Of a stretch of DNA of 64,000 nt, positions 24,130-34,707 are shown one piece after another. This stretch comes from Cadophora sp. MPI-SDFR-AT-0126 (taxonomy: Eukaryota > Ascomycota > Leotiomycetes > Helotiales > Ploettnerulaceae). A program made the translations under genes and the position numbers. Each line of letters starts with the position of its first letter. Position 1 is the stretch's first letter. The notes under the pieces were generated by a model. That model made no database searches. It had not been told where the DNA came from and saw only the letters and a program-made list of their open reading frames with translations. The stretch lies in contig JAGMVK010000008.1 in NCBI GenBank assembly GCA_020747065.1, positions 2,356,001 through 2,420,000 of the forward strand, written 5' to 3'.

Positions 24130-25045
24130 TTTGACCCAGTTTTGGATGCTTTCGAGCTGGTGCCCCTGTATCAAAAAATTGCCAGAACGGTGGCGATTCG
24201 AACCGTGAGGTAGTTTCCACCCTTTGACGAAATTCAGCAATTGGCGAATAATTGGACGAAGCGATCACTTTTATTCTTCTCAAACGTCTATTCCTGAAAA
24301 TCTCTCTGGCAGCTGTCACTCAGCACTAAGGCGTCTTATCGTTGCTTGTCAAAAAAATGCAGCAAAAGGAGAACCAACCCGTTCACATCGCTGTCTTCTC
24401 GAATCTGTCGATCTTGGAAGAATCTTGGATACAGTCCAAGATCCCTTCCGTCATTCCTTCTTTGGGAAGGTTTCCCGCCCACATGGAAGCGGACTCGAAT
24501 CACAAGTGGATGATGGTGATGCATCCCCTTGAAAGCAGCGGGCCGCCCAGACCCATTAAAACTGCCAAGATGCACACCAAGAACCAGTGATATGGGATGA
24601 TTCCGGGACGAACCCGCCAGGAAGGACCCTCCCACCTTCTCTCCCACCTCAAAGAGATGAGATTACGCGTGCACGGTAATTTAACCATCTCGGTCCCGTC
24701 TCGGTGCCAAGAGCTCAATGCAAATACGACGAGAAAGCATCAAGGAAGCATGTTCCCGAATTACGATTTACGACCAATATACGACCAATGAGTACGATGT
24801 CGGTGCGAGAGACGTTGCCGAGCCCGACTGCTCCTCTATTTGCCAAGCAAGTAGTGGCACCCTTCACACCCTGAACAACCGGCCCATTACTTGCCAACTT
24901 CTTGGAATTCAAGCCCAGGAAAATAAACCGCTCACCAGAAAGAACCAGACAGGCGATGGTCGTTGGCAACCATCTCATCTGGCACGCATCACATCTTTTT
25001 CGCTTCTTTAATGCAATTTTCTCGCCGTAGGAATTGAAGTCGAAA
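24130..25045. other. Intergenic region between divergent genes
   Basis: It holds promoters of the sulfotransferase-like gene (minus) and the MFS gene (plus). A minus-strand frame at 24715-25158 is basic and motif-free and overlaps the MFS start, so I treat it as chance. Confidence 0.5.
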
Positions 25046-26852
25046 ATGCGCCCTCTTCCCCTGTCAGAAGCGAGCACTGATGTCCCTGCGTCATGGAGCA
25101 ACCTCCCTCGAAAGGACCAGCTCTTTGTGCTCGCCTTCTGCCGCGTTTTCGACTTCATGCAGGTTGCGTCATTTCAGACCATCTGCTATTATCAACTGAA
25201 GTCATTCGATTCTACGCTCGCTGAAGGGACCATTTCCTGGCAATCGGGAATAGCTTCAGGCAGTTTCTCAGCAGCTCAGATTTTCACGGCGATCTTTTGG
25301 GGAAGAATAGCTGATGCAGAATGGGGTGGTAGGAAGAGGGTTTTGTTGATAGGACTTTGGGGTACGGCAATAGCTTGTGTTGGGCTGGCTTTCTCGAGGA
25401 GTTTCTATGCAGTCGTGTTGTTTCGACTGCTGGCGGGAGGAGCAAATGGTACGGTTGGGATCATGTAAGTTTTCGTCTTTTATAAGAAATTGAAGAGATG
25501 TATTGACCAGACTTATAGTCGAACTATGATATCTGAGAATATCAAAGAGAGAAAGTCAGTTCCCCACTCTTGAACATCGTGGCGTCGAGACTGACTGTTT
25601 GAAGACACCAGTCACGTGCATTTCTCCTTCTTCCTGCAAGTTTTATGGTTGCGAGTGTGATTGGACCAGGTAAGCCCTTCAAACGGCGTTGTTAAATGTG
25701 ATCATTTGCTGATGGTTGTCCAGTCATTGGAAGTTGGCTAGCTGAGCCAGTCACCACGTTTCCAGCTCTTTTCAGTTCAGATTCATGGCTGGCGAGCTTC
25801 CCATATGCTTTGCCTGCACTTTTCAGCGCAGCAACCATGATGATGATCGGAGTGATTGTATTCCTCCGGATTGAAGAGGTAAGCTCGCCAATGATTTTCA
25901 CATGGACCGATTTGACTGATCCTCTCTAGACACATAGCATTCGCAAAGACTATTTTGATCTAGGTCTCCACTGTGCCTCGATGATTAAGCGAATTTTCAG
26001 ACGTGGCTCCTCGCCATCTCATGAAGACTACTCGGCCGTCGGAAACGATGATCAAGATTCTGATGATGAGGATATCGAGTTACCTGAGATCAAAGCTCCG
26101 ATGACACTACCTGCTCCATCAGCAAAGCCCAAGCCGTCATTCCGCACGATTTGGACGTACAATGTCATCACGACGCTCCTTGCACAAGCAATCTTTGACT
26201 TTCACATGGGGTAAGTTTTCAAAATCTGACAAGAGCAACGCAAAGGCAACAAACTAACCTCACCAGGGCCTTCGGCAACCTTCTCCCCCTCTTTCTCTCC
26301 TCTCCCCGACGCTCTGTTGAACGCTACCTTCCCTTCATCTTCAATGGCGGACTTGGTATGGCACCCCGGTCCGTCGGCCTCGCCCTCGCCATCCTCGGCT
26401 CTATCGGCATCATCCTCCAATTCCTCATCTACCCCCGCATCAACACCCGCCTCGGCAACGTCCAATGCTTCCGCCTCTTCTCCATCCTCTTCCCCATCGC
26501 CTACACGCTCGCTCCTTTCCTAGCCGTCATACCCACCGACTCCACTTCCCTAACCTGGATATCCATCACGCTGGTCATTGCAGTGCACACTACAGGTAGG
26601 ATCTTCGTCCTGCCTGCTACTATTGTGTTGTTGAACAATTGCGCGCCGAGTCCGGATGTGCTTGGTATGGTTCATGGTGTTGGGCAGACTACTAGTGCGC
26701 TTTTTAGGACGTTAGGGCCCGTTGTTGCGGGCTGGGTGTTTGGGAAGAGTTGGGAGGGTGGTGTTATTGGGGCTGTTTGGTGGGGGATGGCAGCCGTGGC
26801 TGTTGGCGGGTGGGTTAGTAGTTTATTCGTTTGGGAGAAAGCTGAGAGGTGA
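25046..26852 (+). CDS. Major facilitator superfamily transporter
   Basis: Six exons (25046-25464, 25519-25554, 25605-25669, 25724-25878, 25930-26210, 26267-26852) give 513 residues with phase-consistent introns. The N-terminal domain has FCRVFDFMQVASFQ, the loop-2/3 signature WGRIADAEWGGRKRVLLIG, and a later RAFLLLP...IGP transition. A central cytosolic loop rich in Asp and Ser (about residues 240-280) separates the two six-helix halves. The pattern fits the YCR023C / ZIFL-like branch of fungal MFS permeases. Driving ion and substrate cannot be read from sequence. Exon 2 is only 36 nt. Confidence 0.92.
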
Positions 26853-27873
26853 GCGAGTGGTGGGAATGAGATTGATAGGTATAGAATTGGGGAAGAGCCA
26901 TATACATGGTGTGTGAGTTGGAATTTGTGGTCTAGAGAAGTAGATGAGTGTGATGATAATGCTATAGATGCGAAACACGAGTTGTATACTTACGCCTGAA
27001 AGCTCGTTGGTGAAAGGATCGCTCTCAGAGCAGGAAGTGGCGCCAGGCCGTGCCAACGGGAAGCACAAGTCACTCTCGTAGGTTGGGCGCGGGACGGGCC
27101 GTCAAGTGAGGTCTGACCGTGCTGTCTGATCGTGCATTTCTAGCTTCATGTCAAAGCGAATCACTTAGTCCCTGGAACGAGCAAGTAGAGAGACACTATT
27201 TTGTTTGATCACAATACACAGAGATATGCGGTAGCTAACAAGTAGTGCTTGTATTGGCGATGATGTTACTGGCGCGTCACTGAGTCGTTCTCGCAGCTAG
27301 CTCTACAAAGTGATGCTCCCATCCTAACTTCAGCGTAAGTAACCGAAGCGAACTTAACCCTACAATCCTTTTGCAGACTCTAGCCAAACGCGAGCTCAAC
27401 ATGACGCTATTCTACTCTGTGAGATTAATGAACGTAAGCGGGCTCTTTGCTTTGGAAGCTGAGCGATGAACGAGCACACTATTGTATGATTTGCATAGAA
27501 GTCTCATGTAAAGATCACACCGTGAAAGGGATGCAGGGGCTGAAGAGAAGATGAGTGAGGTCTAATGTACACACTAAAACTCCTTGCTCACCTGTTCCAA
27601 CATAGATAGTTGATCAACTACAGCGTGTGGTAGAATCAGGCTTTTCCCTCCATCGGGTATTTCGTAAGTCTCTGAACAAGTAACTTCAGCTTACGGCGTC
27701 AGCGTTGCATAAATCCATAACATCGTGAGTGGCTCGAGTGGAACTGCCTTGCTCGGACCAACAAGCAGCCCTTGATTTCAAGGAGAGGCTTCAGGTAACG
27801 ACGAAGCATGATCTTCTTGGGCTGACTACTCCCCGCAACCAGCAGTAAAGGAAAGATAATAAACGGGACTCCG
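26853..27873. other. Gene-free stretch
   Basis: MFS 3' region and intergenic sequence with only short frames. No repeat or RNA gene seen. Confidence 0.5.
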
Positions 27874-28168
27874 TCACCACAAACCTTCGCTTGAGAACCG
27901 AACACGGAATATATCAAACCATTTCGTGGGATGGTGATCTTTCATTTGTTCTTCGCGAAACATTTTGTCTGCAAGAAAGCGCAATCCTTGCTCCTCGTTT
28001 TCCGGGGCATGAACAGCACTCATCGGCTTAGGCGCTTGAGGCATTGCTCCAACATTACCTGCTGTTACTTTTCGTTTGATGGGAACATGAGCGTGGAGTT
28101 TTGTGGTCACAGCTTCCTTTAGGATTGAGGGATTTATCAATGCCTCAAGCATCGACTCCAAGTGATGT
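27874..28168 (-). CDS. Possible 3' exon of the RNase H gene, or isolated ORF
   Basis: This minus-strand open stretch of 98 codons has protein-like composition (helical, with Met, Glu and Lys; for example FLADKMFREEQMKDHHPTKW). It can be joined in phase to the RNase H frame by a 232-nt intron (donor GTGAAG at 28400, acceptor CTAG at 28169), removing the stop at 28397. The donor is weak and the intron long for this window. It could equally be a separate short gene or a remnant. I recognise no domain. Confidence 0.3.
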
Positions 28169-28396
28169 CTAGTTCTTCTGGTCAGCCATTGCTATTAAAA
28201 TTGACCCGCGGTGGGTAAAGCCGAGTTGATGGAAACCATCCATGGCAGATTGAGTGTCCCTTGCGCACACCATATGCAGGGGTATCAGTCCAGTAAACGT
28301 CAGCACTAGATAGCACCAGCCGAATGTACACACTGGTAGCTAGCCCAGCACAACAACTTCCATTATGCAAAAACCAGTAGCCGAAGACACAGCTCT

Positions 28397-29557
28397 TCAC
28401 GATATAAATCGCCAGGGTGTGATTTCTACCTTCGTAGAGTCGACTGGATGGACAATCTGGAACTTCAAGACCTCGTCCCATTGAGTAGCTTTACCCGCAT
28501 ATTCATCGGCTCTTTCATTCCATTCGCGTGGGATCCGCCAGAACGACAAACTCAGACCTTGGGACTGAAGTTGACGGATCATGTAGAGTAGCAACTTCCA
28601 CAAGTCCTGATTCTTGACATCGGTATACCGTTTTGAGGTTCGATCAAAGGTCGTCCAATCCTCCGCTTCCCATCGCTTGGCGCAACCAGTAATGCCACGA
28701 GCAACATATTCTGAGTCCGTAGCGATCACGATACTTCTCCATCCTCCGTTACAGACTCTGCTCCAATCACGAAACTGAAGTGCTCCGATCACCGCACGCA
28801 GCTCTGCACGATTGTTGGTTTGTTTGTACCGGATCCCAGTTGGACCCTCTGCCTCCAAATGATGAGAAATTGTGCCAGCATGAGTGAGTGATCCCTCCGA
28901 ATCATATGCCGAAGGTCGATACACGAATGCTCAGCCGGCCTTCGGATTATTCCCTCCATTGCCAATACATGCTCCATCGGTGAATATGAGGATCTCGCGA
29001 CGATTGGTCTTGCGTATAAATCGATGCTCGTTTTCGAAAAGGTCTTTCGGAGTGGAGTGTGCTTCTGGGGGTACGAACAATTCCGGGTAGGTTAAGGTAG
29101 CTCTATCGTGTTGCATCTTCCTCTTCTTTCTCGAAGAAATGTACTCAATGTCGAATCGTTCGCCGTCTTCTATGCCCATTTTGGTCCATTCGTGAGCATC
29201 GTTGCCGCCCTTAAATCCCTTTCCATAACATTCCATGCAGACATCGAAGTTATTGCGCTCCATGCGGTGGAGGTGTTTGGCGAATATGGGACGTTCGCAA
29301 CAGTTGCAGGAAACCTTTACACAATTGCTGTGTATGGCGAGTCCGGTAAAAGCTTCAGGCATACCAGGCAGGATTTCTACTGCTCTGCGATTCCCAGTAT
29401 GCTTCTTCGAATGCTGATGCTCTTGTGAGATTGAATTGGTTCTCGAAAGCAGCCAGGAATGGGGCTGGAGGGCTACACAATGCCAAATTCTGCCCCACCG
29501 GATACATACTAGCTTCGCCACACCGCCTTGGCGTTTAAACAAGCTCAAGCTCTCCAT
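28397..29557 (-). pseudogene. Zinc-finger/RNase H1-like gene with in-frame TGA
   Basis: RNase H1 cuts RNA in RNA-DNA hybrids. One frame runs from ATG at 29557 to a stop at 28397, interrupted once by TGA at 28931-28933. About 208 codons precede the TGA and 177 follow. Before it lies a Cys/His segment (VSCNCCERP, then CMECYGKG and an HEW) resembling a ZZ-type zinc finger, and the first catalytic strand IFTDGAC. After it come NNRAELRAV (Glu), IATDSEYVA (Asp) and NERADEYAG (Asp), so all four catalytic acids are intact. The TGA sits where family members have a Trp (PKAG-W-AFV). I found no intron that removes it. Either a recent nonsense change or a sequence error. Confidence 0.8.
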
Positions 29558-30266
29558 CAAGATGTTACCTTTGAATGTACTTTGCGTTACAACTCAGTTT
29601 CGATATTTGCGAGCGCAGAATTAATTCTTCATAGTTGAGATACACTGGTGGCTTGGGACTCTAGAATGGATATAATTTTGAAATGCAGCTGCTGAAGCAG
29701 GGAGACTTCCGCCAGAAACAGCAGGCATTTACTTGATGTCAATCTCAACGTTCTAGCCTACCTTTTAAAGTTTGATTGAACATATGACAATTGGAGATTA
29801 AGCATGGCCTTTACTTCCTACGGACGTATCTTCTGCTTCGTCCGAGTGTTGCATTGTTCGTGAAAGGAAAGATGTGTGACAACCATTATTTTTCGTTAGC
29901 CCAGCGCGGGTCGATCGAGGTTAGAATCTGCAATCGACTATCTCCTATATGTTCACAGAGAGCATGCTGGGAAAGTGAGAACGAGACATGATGTTGCTCG
30001 CATGAGAATCCCATCAAATGTAAACAAGCCCACCAGCCCCCCTTATTTTCAAGTGCTGGTGGTGCAATCCTCGCCAAAGCGGAAGCAGCTTAGCCGCTCC
30101 AGCCGCTTATCCGACGACCTTCCGACCGGTCCTTTTCATCACCAGTTCTCCTTCAACGCCAGCTAAGATACGTCAATCGGTGCCTGAATTTCGCCCGCAT
30201 TATCCGTTCCGTTCCTGCACCCGCCAGAGCCAACGTCTCACAATTCCATTACTCATTGCAATTGCC
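29558..30266. other. Divergent intergenic region
   Basis: It lies between the RNase H-like gene and the Zn2Cys6 regulator and holds both promoters. I see no other feature. Confidence 0.5.
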
Positions 30267-32053
30267 ATGAACAGCCCCGAAGACCAAGCAACCAATTCGG
30301 CCGATGGAGAAATCAACAATCGCCGCCAGCGAATCAAGCACGCATGTGAGCCATGCAAGAAAAGGAAAAGACGATGCAATGGAGAACAACCCTGTTCCAC
30401 TTGTATCAAGTACGAATACAAATGCTATTTTGAAGCTGTACAAAGGAAGCGACGAAGTCGTCAGCCCAATGGTCTACAGAGCGACGGATCACCTCCAGCA
30501 GGGAGCATAACCGTGGATTCAAATCCCGAAGTTGAAAGAGAGGTAACATCAACAACTGGAACGACACCCAGAGAAGCAAACTCTGGAGCGGCATTTGCTC
30601 AGCTCCTACGGAACAGACTTGAACCGCGCCAAACAGAAACGCCCAATGCTCGAACTCCATCTTGGAACATTGGTATGAGCGAAGAACAGCAGGAGCTTCC
30701 ATCTGAGCTCACACGAATCATATCCAGAGAACAAATGGAGAGACTTTCGGAGTCGTATTTTACAACGATCCATCAATTGTATGGCTTCTTGAATCGCGAA
30801 GTGTTTGATGCCAAAGTTGAGGAACGATGGAACATGATCTATGTTCCGGACCCGTATGACTCCATTCTATGTGGAGTAGCAGCTCTTGGCTCGCAATATC
30901 TTGGAGAGCCTTCAAAAGCACTGGAACTCGCTCTTGTCGACTGTGCCAAGAGGATACTGGAGATCACAAGTGCTTCCAATACTCCTTCCTACGAGAATGC
31001 AGCATCGTGGACATTGCGAACAATTTATCTGCGGAGCACAACTCAGCCGTATGCTGCTTGGATCACAAGTTGCACTGCCATGCTTACAATCGACGGCCTT
31101 GAATTGAGTGAAGACTCAGACGATGAACACGAGGGAATGGTCAATCGGAAAAGGCTCTTCTGGTCTGCGACTGTTTTGAACACCTGGGTCTCAAATGAGT
31201 ACGGACGATCCAAAGTCGAAGTTTCGAAAATTTTACCCGTCCATTTGACATCCAGGCCCGGCGACTACACGGAAGATCTACTCTACCTCTACAGAATCTC
31301 ACAGAGGTTGGACCCGAAAAAACCGTCGACTTCTTCGGATTTTGAATCGGGAATCGCAGAGTTGGTGACCTTTCAGCCTCCAGTCGACGCACTGTTCCTT
31401 TCCCAGAGTAATCTGGCGTTGGCACTGTATAGACGTCTCCGTTTCGTCGCGTCGACTATCTCAGATGAGACAATCAGAAGGGTCATCACACTCGGCAATG
31501 CAGGTCTAGATGCTGTGATACGGCTCATCGCTAAAAGGCAACCATGGTGGCATGTTGCCAATGTCCCATTTCAGTTCATTTGTACACTACTTGTGATTGA
31601 CACAGAAGAGGCATTGGAGCACCTGAGACGGGCGGTCGATACTCTGCAGGCTGTAGCGGAATGCTTCCCTACGCGCTCTCTCACTGACACGGTACACTCT
31701 GTCAGGAAGCTCATACAACTGGCATGCAAGCAGAAGAGAGGGCAACTCAGTCTCCTGGAACAGAGCTTAGCGCCACGCCAGAATATGGCGACTGCGCAGC
31801 AGATGCAATTGGGATTAGATAATGTCCAGGGAGAGCCTGTAACGAACTGGTCTCCTGAATCCATGGATTTCACGGACTTCGACGTAAGTGTTACAATTAA
31901 AATGAATCAAGCCATTTCTCTTTCATTTCATGCGTTTGCAATCCTATGTCTTACAACAGATGTAAGATTTTATACTGACTGTGGGTCATCTAGTGGGAAA
32001 AGTTCTTTAGCACGGATGTGTCGGTGTTGGAGTATCCAATCCCGGCAGCTTAA
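30267..32053 (+). CDS. Zn2Cys6 fungal-specific transcription factor
   Basis: Two exons (30267-31883, 31994-32053) give 558 residues. The binuclear zinc cluster is near the N-terminus: Cys27, 30, 37, 43, 46 and 53 in the spacing CX2CX6CX5CX2CX6C, with the basic run KKRKRR inside. A middle region (about 170-480) looks like the fungal-specific transcription factor domain (DPYDSILCGVAALGSQYL, later NRKRLFWSATVLNTW). The second exon adds only about 19 residues ending in VLEYPIPAA. It is a nuclear DNA-binding regulator whose targets are unknown. Two enzyme genes of possible aromatic metabolism follow on the opposite strand. The frame is open upstream of 30267, but without an ATG. Confidence 0.93.
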
Positions 32054-32683
32054 AGAAACACCAGTCGAAATGTCTGTCTTCCGTGGCCGCATATCCTAAG
32101 TAGTCCTTGCAGAAGCAATCATACTTTCAGGGAATTGTATCGCAGTAGATCACGACAACCGCATGTATTGAAAGCATTTTGATGCCATCGTTGCGAAGAA
32201 AGCCACGACCGCTACCGCGAATGGGGTTGATAATCTGGGGGTGAAGGCGCAAATACACCTACGGCAGCGAAATATGAGGGACCAAGATCTGGTACATGAG
32301 CCAAAATGGCGACGCGTCCTCACCGAGCTCTGGACGTGTGGAAACCTCTGCTAAACCTCGAAGCGTATGGCAGGCCACAGGTACGTATCGCGTGACTAGA
32401 CCAAAAACGCGCAAGCGAGGTTCTGTTGCACATCGCAACTTTTGAGTCGAAGTAATACCCAAATTCGGATCAGGATAAGCGATTAAGCGAATGTGAATTC
32501 GGCTCGAAGTTCGACTGGCGTCACCCTCTTCCCGGATCAGTGCCGCACCAAATCAATATTACAAATGCACAAGAGGAAAGTCAATCAATGCACAAGGCAC
32601 GTTATGTCTCATGGATCGACGTTTTGTGAGCAATCGAGATCATCATTTCTCTCGTCGAAAAGCTCTGAAGAATTGTTTGGATT
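32054..32683. other. Convergent intergenic region
   Basis: 3' regions of the regulator and the dioxygenase gene, with nothing else supported. Confidence 0.5.
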
Positions 32684-33496
32684 TCAAAAGCTGAATGCAC
32701 TGGCACAAGCTCCTCCGAGGAGCATTCCCTCAAAAATCACTTTTCCCGGCCCATCGCTACCCGCACCCGATGCTATGCAGAGGGGCATGAAGTGATCCTC
32801 CGACCCATCGTCAGGATAAGCAAACCTCGCATCAGGAAATTCCTCCCATCGAGCTAACTTCTCGTTCCTTTTTGCCTTGGGTGAACAACAAACATTTTTC
32901 ACAGTCGATTCGAATTCGATGCTCGACCGCTCCATCGGCTTTCCAGTCCTCATCGCCCCAACTGCTGCATTCATATTATGGAACGACGCTCCACTTCCCA
33001 CAATTGCGATCCCTTTTTTTCTCAACGACTGTAGCGCAACTCCGATCGCGACGTGATCTGCGGCAATGTTGTTTTTCTTGATCGACACCTGTACGACCGG
33101 AATATCTGCTTTCGGGCGTGACAACAAAAGGGGGATGAAGACGCCATGGTCCCATCCCCGAGTGGAGTTCAAACTAGAAGGGATGCCCGCTGCAGCAAGC
33201 AGATTTTGCACTTCCTGTGCGAGGCCAGGATCGCCAGGCGCTGGATAGCGGAACTCGAATGCAGCGGGAGGGAAACCTTGGTAATCGAAGTACAGCTCGG
33301 GGGCTGCGCCAGACGAGATTTGTACTTGTTCGTTGGCCCAGTGTGCCGTGAAGATGACGATACCCTTTACGCCATCAAATTGAGGTTCGAAGCTGCGTAG
33401 GAAAGCACCAATTTGTGCATTCTCGGGTTCATCGAGTGCTGGAAGAGGGCCAGCACCGTGGGTGAAGAAAACTGCGGGAGCAAGAATATCGGTCAT
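32684..33496 (-). CDS. LigB/DODA-type extradiol ring-cleavage dioxygenase
   Basis: Single exon, 270 residues from the ATG at 33496 (the frame continues upstream without a better start). It belongs to the class III extradiol dioxygenase family that includes plant DOPA 4,5-dioxygenase and bacterial YgiD. Visible: FFTHGAGPLPAL at the N-terminus with the metal His, FTAHW (second His), STRGWDHGVFIPL (active-site His), VVQVSI, GSGASFHNM and EDHFMPL. These carry the expected Zn/Fe ligands and catalytic His. It would open catecholic rings using O2 in the cytosol. The native substrate is unknown. The gene is complete. Confidence 0.9.
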   Translation of the reverse strand: MTDILAPAVFFTHGAGPLPALDEPENAQIGAFLRSFEPQFDGVKGIVIFTAHWANEQVQISSGAAPELYFDYQGFPPAAFEFRYPAPGDPGLAQEVQNLLAAAGIPSSLNSTRGWDHGVFIPLLLSRPKADIPVVQVSIKKNNIAADHVAIGVALQSLRKKGIAIVGSGASFHNMNAAVGAMRTGKPMERSSIEFESTVKNVCCSPKAKRNEKLARWEEFPDARFAYPDDGSEDHFMPLCIASGAGSDGPGKVIFEGMLLGGACASAFSF

Positions 33497-33914
33497 GTTT
33501 TCTAAGTGTGTTTTGATACACAAGTATGTTGCTTCTTGGACGATTGAGGAACGACAGCCAGTGGATATATAATGTTCAGCGACTTTGAATTCAAAACTAA
33601 GGCCTGGCACGAGCCACTTGGCCCGTTTTCGGCGGTATTTTGCCGACTTACTTACAACCGGCTAAACGCATCTTGGACCGGAGTTAGTGTCCCACTGCCG
33701 GAAGCTATGCCTTGGGGTGAGGAACTTAATGTGATGGACTGCCGGCTTGGCTTGATCACTCGATAATCGAGATCTGCATACTCCATGTGGTTATCACACG
33801 ATTTAAGGTCTGATCATCGTGTTGCATAATTATTCACATCTACATACATGCTCACACAGACATGAGCAACCGTCGTTATGTACGATCACAACGGATACCC
33901 TAAAGCCCCAGTTC
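33497..33914. other. Short intergenic region
   Basis: It lies between the dioxygenase start and the end of the NmrA-like gene, both on the minus strand, so it probably includes the dioxygenase promoter. Confidence 0.5.
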
Positions 33915-34707
33915 TCAATTACACAACACAGGAGTCTTCCCAATCCATTCCGAATCCTGCCCCATCTCCTGTAATGTCCAAGCCACAATACTCTTCCTCG
34001 AAAGAAACATCCCATCCTCTCCAGACCCCGTATACGTCGCCACTACCGGAGCCGCATCCCCATTCCCCAGGAACGGCACACGAAATAACGTCCACTTCAG
34101 CTCCCTTGCGTCATACGACGAGACCAACTTCCCTAGGCCATGGAACTCCTCATATGCTGATCCACCGATGATCTTGACGAAGACCACGGACACTTTCCAT
34201 TTCCATGCACCTTTGTCTTCTGGCGCGGGGTATGAACATGTCCCTAAGACCATGGCACGCTTAAATTTGTTGGCGATGAGGAGGGGGAAGAGGAGAGAGA
34301 TGCATTCGGTTATTGGCTTGCGTTTCTGTCAGTAATAGTTCGGGAGCATAATACATTTAGTGATGAAGCTACTCGCAGACATACTGTGCCTTGTGATCTT
34401 GCCACCGGTCCAGCAAATGAGATAAAGATACTGGCACCAGACGACGCGACTTTTCGCAGCGCACTCTCGTCATTCAGCTGGCCTTCCGTGACATTTACTC
34501 GGGAATTGTCGCGTATGCTGCTGGGTAGCTTTCCGGGATTGCGTACGAGAAGTGTTAGGGTGTGGCCTTGGGAGAGTGCTTCTTCGCAGAATAGCAAGCC
34601 GATTGCGCCTGCGACATGTTAGAGATTGTGCTTTTCGTGGAGAACTATTTTTGGGCCGAGGTGTGTTTTTTACCTGTGGCCCCAATGAGCAATATGTGTT
34701 CTGGCAT
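33915..34707 (-). CDS. NmrA-like NAD(P)-binding protein
   Basis: Three exons (34674-34707, 34385-34608, 33915-34325) give 222 residues. The first intron splits the dinucleotide loop, and the join restores HILLIGATGAIG, a GxxGxxG Rossmann motif. Next come LLVRNPGKLP, where the Arg after strand 2 suits NADP(H), and SFAGPVARSQGT. The C-terminal part (WTLFRVPFLG, GEDGMFLSRKSIVAWTLQEM) matches the atypical SDR/NmrA group. Members are NADPH-dependent reductases or redox-sensing regulators. There is no classical YxxxK site, which is normal for NmrA-like proteins. It lies next to and co-oriented with the dioxygenase gene. Confidence 0.85.

Noticed and set aside
24180..24245. Possible tRNA T-arm (GGTTCGAATC on the minus strand)
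   Set aside because: Neither a 5-bp T stem nor a matching acceptor stem can be folded around it.
24715..25158. Minus-strand open frame of 147 codons
   Set aside because: It overlaps the start of the MFS gene, begins without a convincing context and has no motif.
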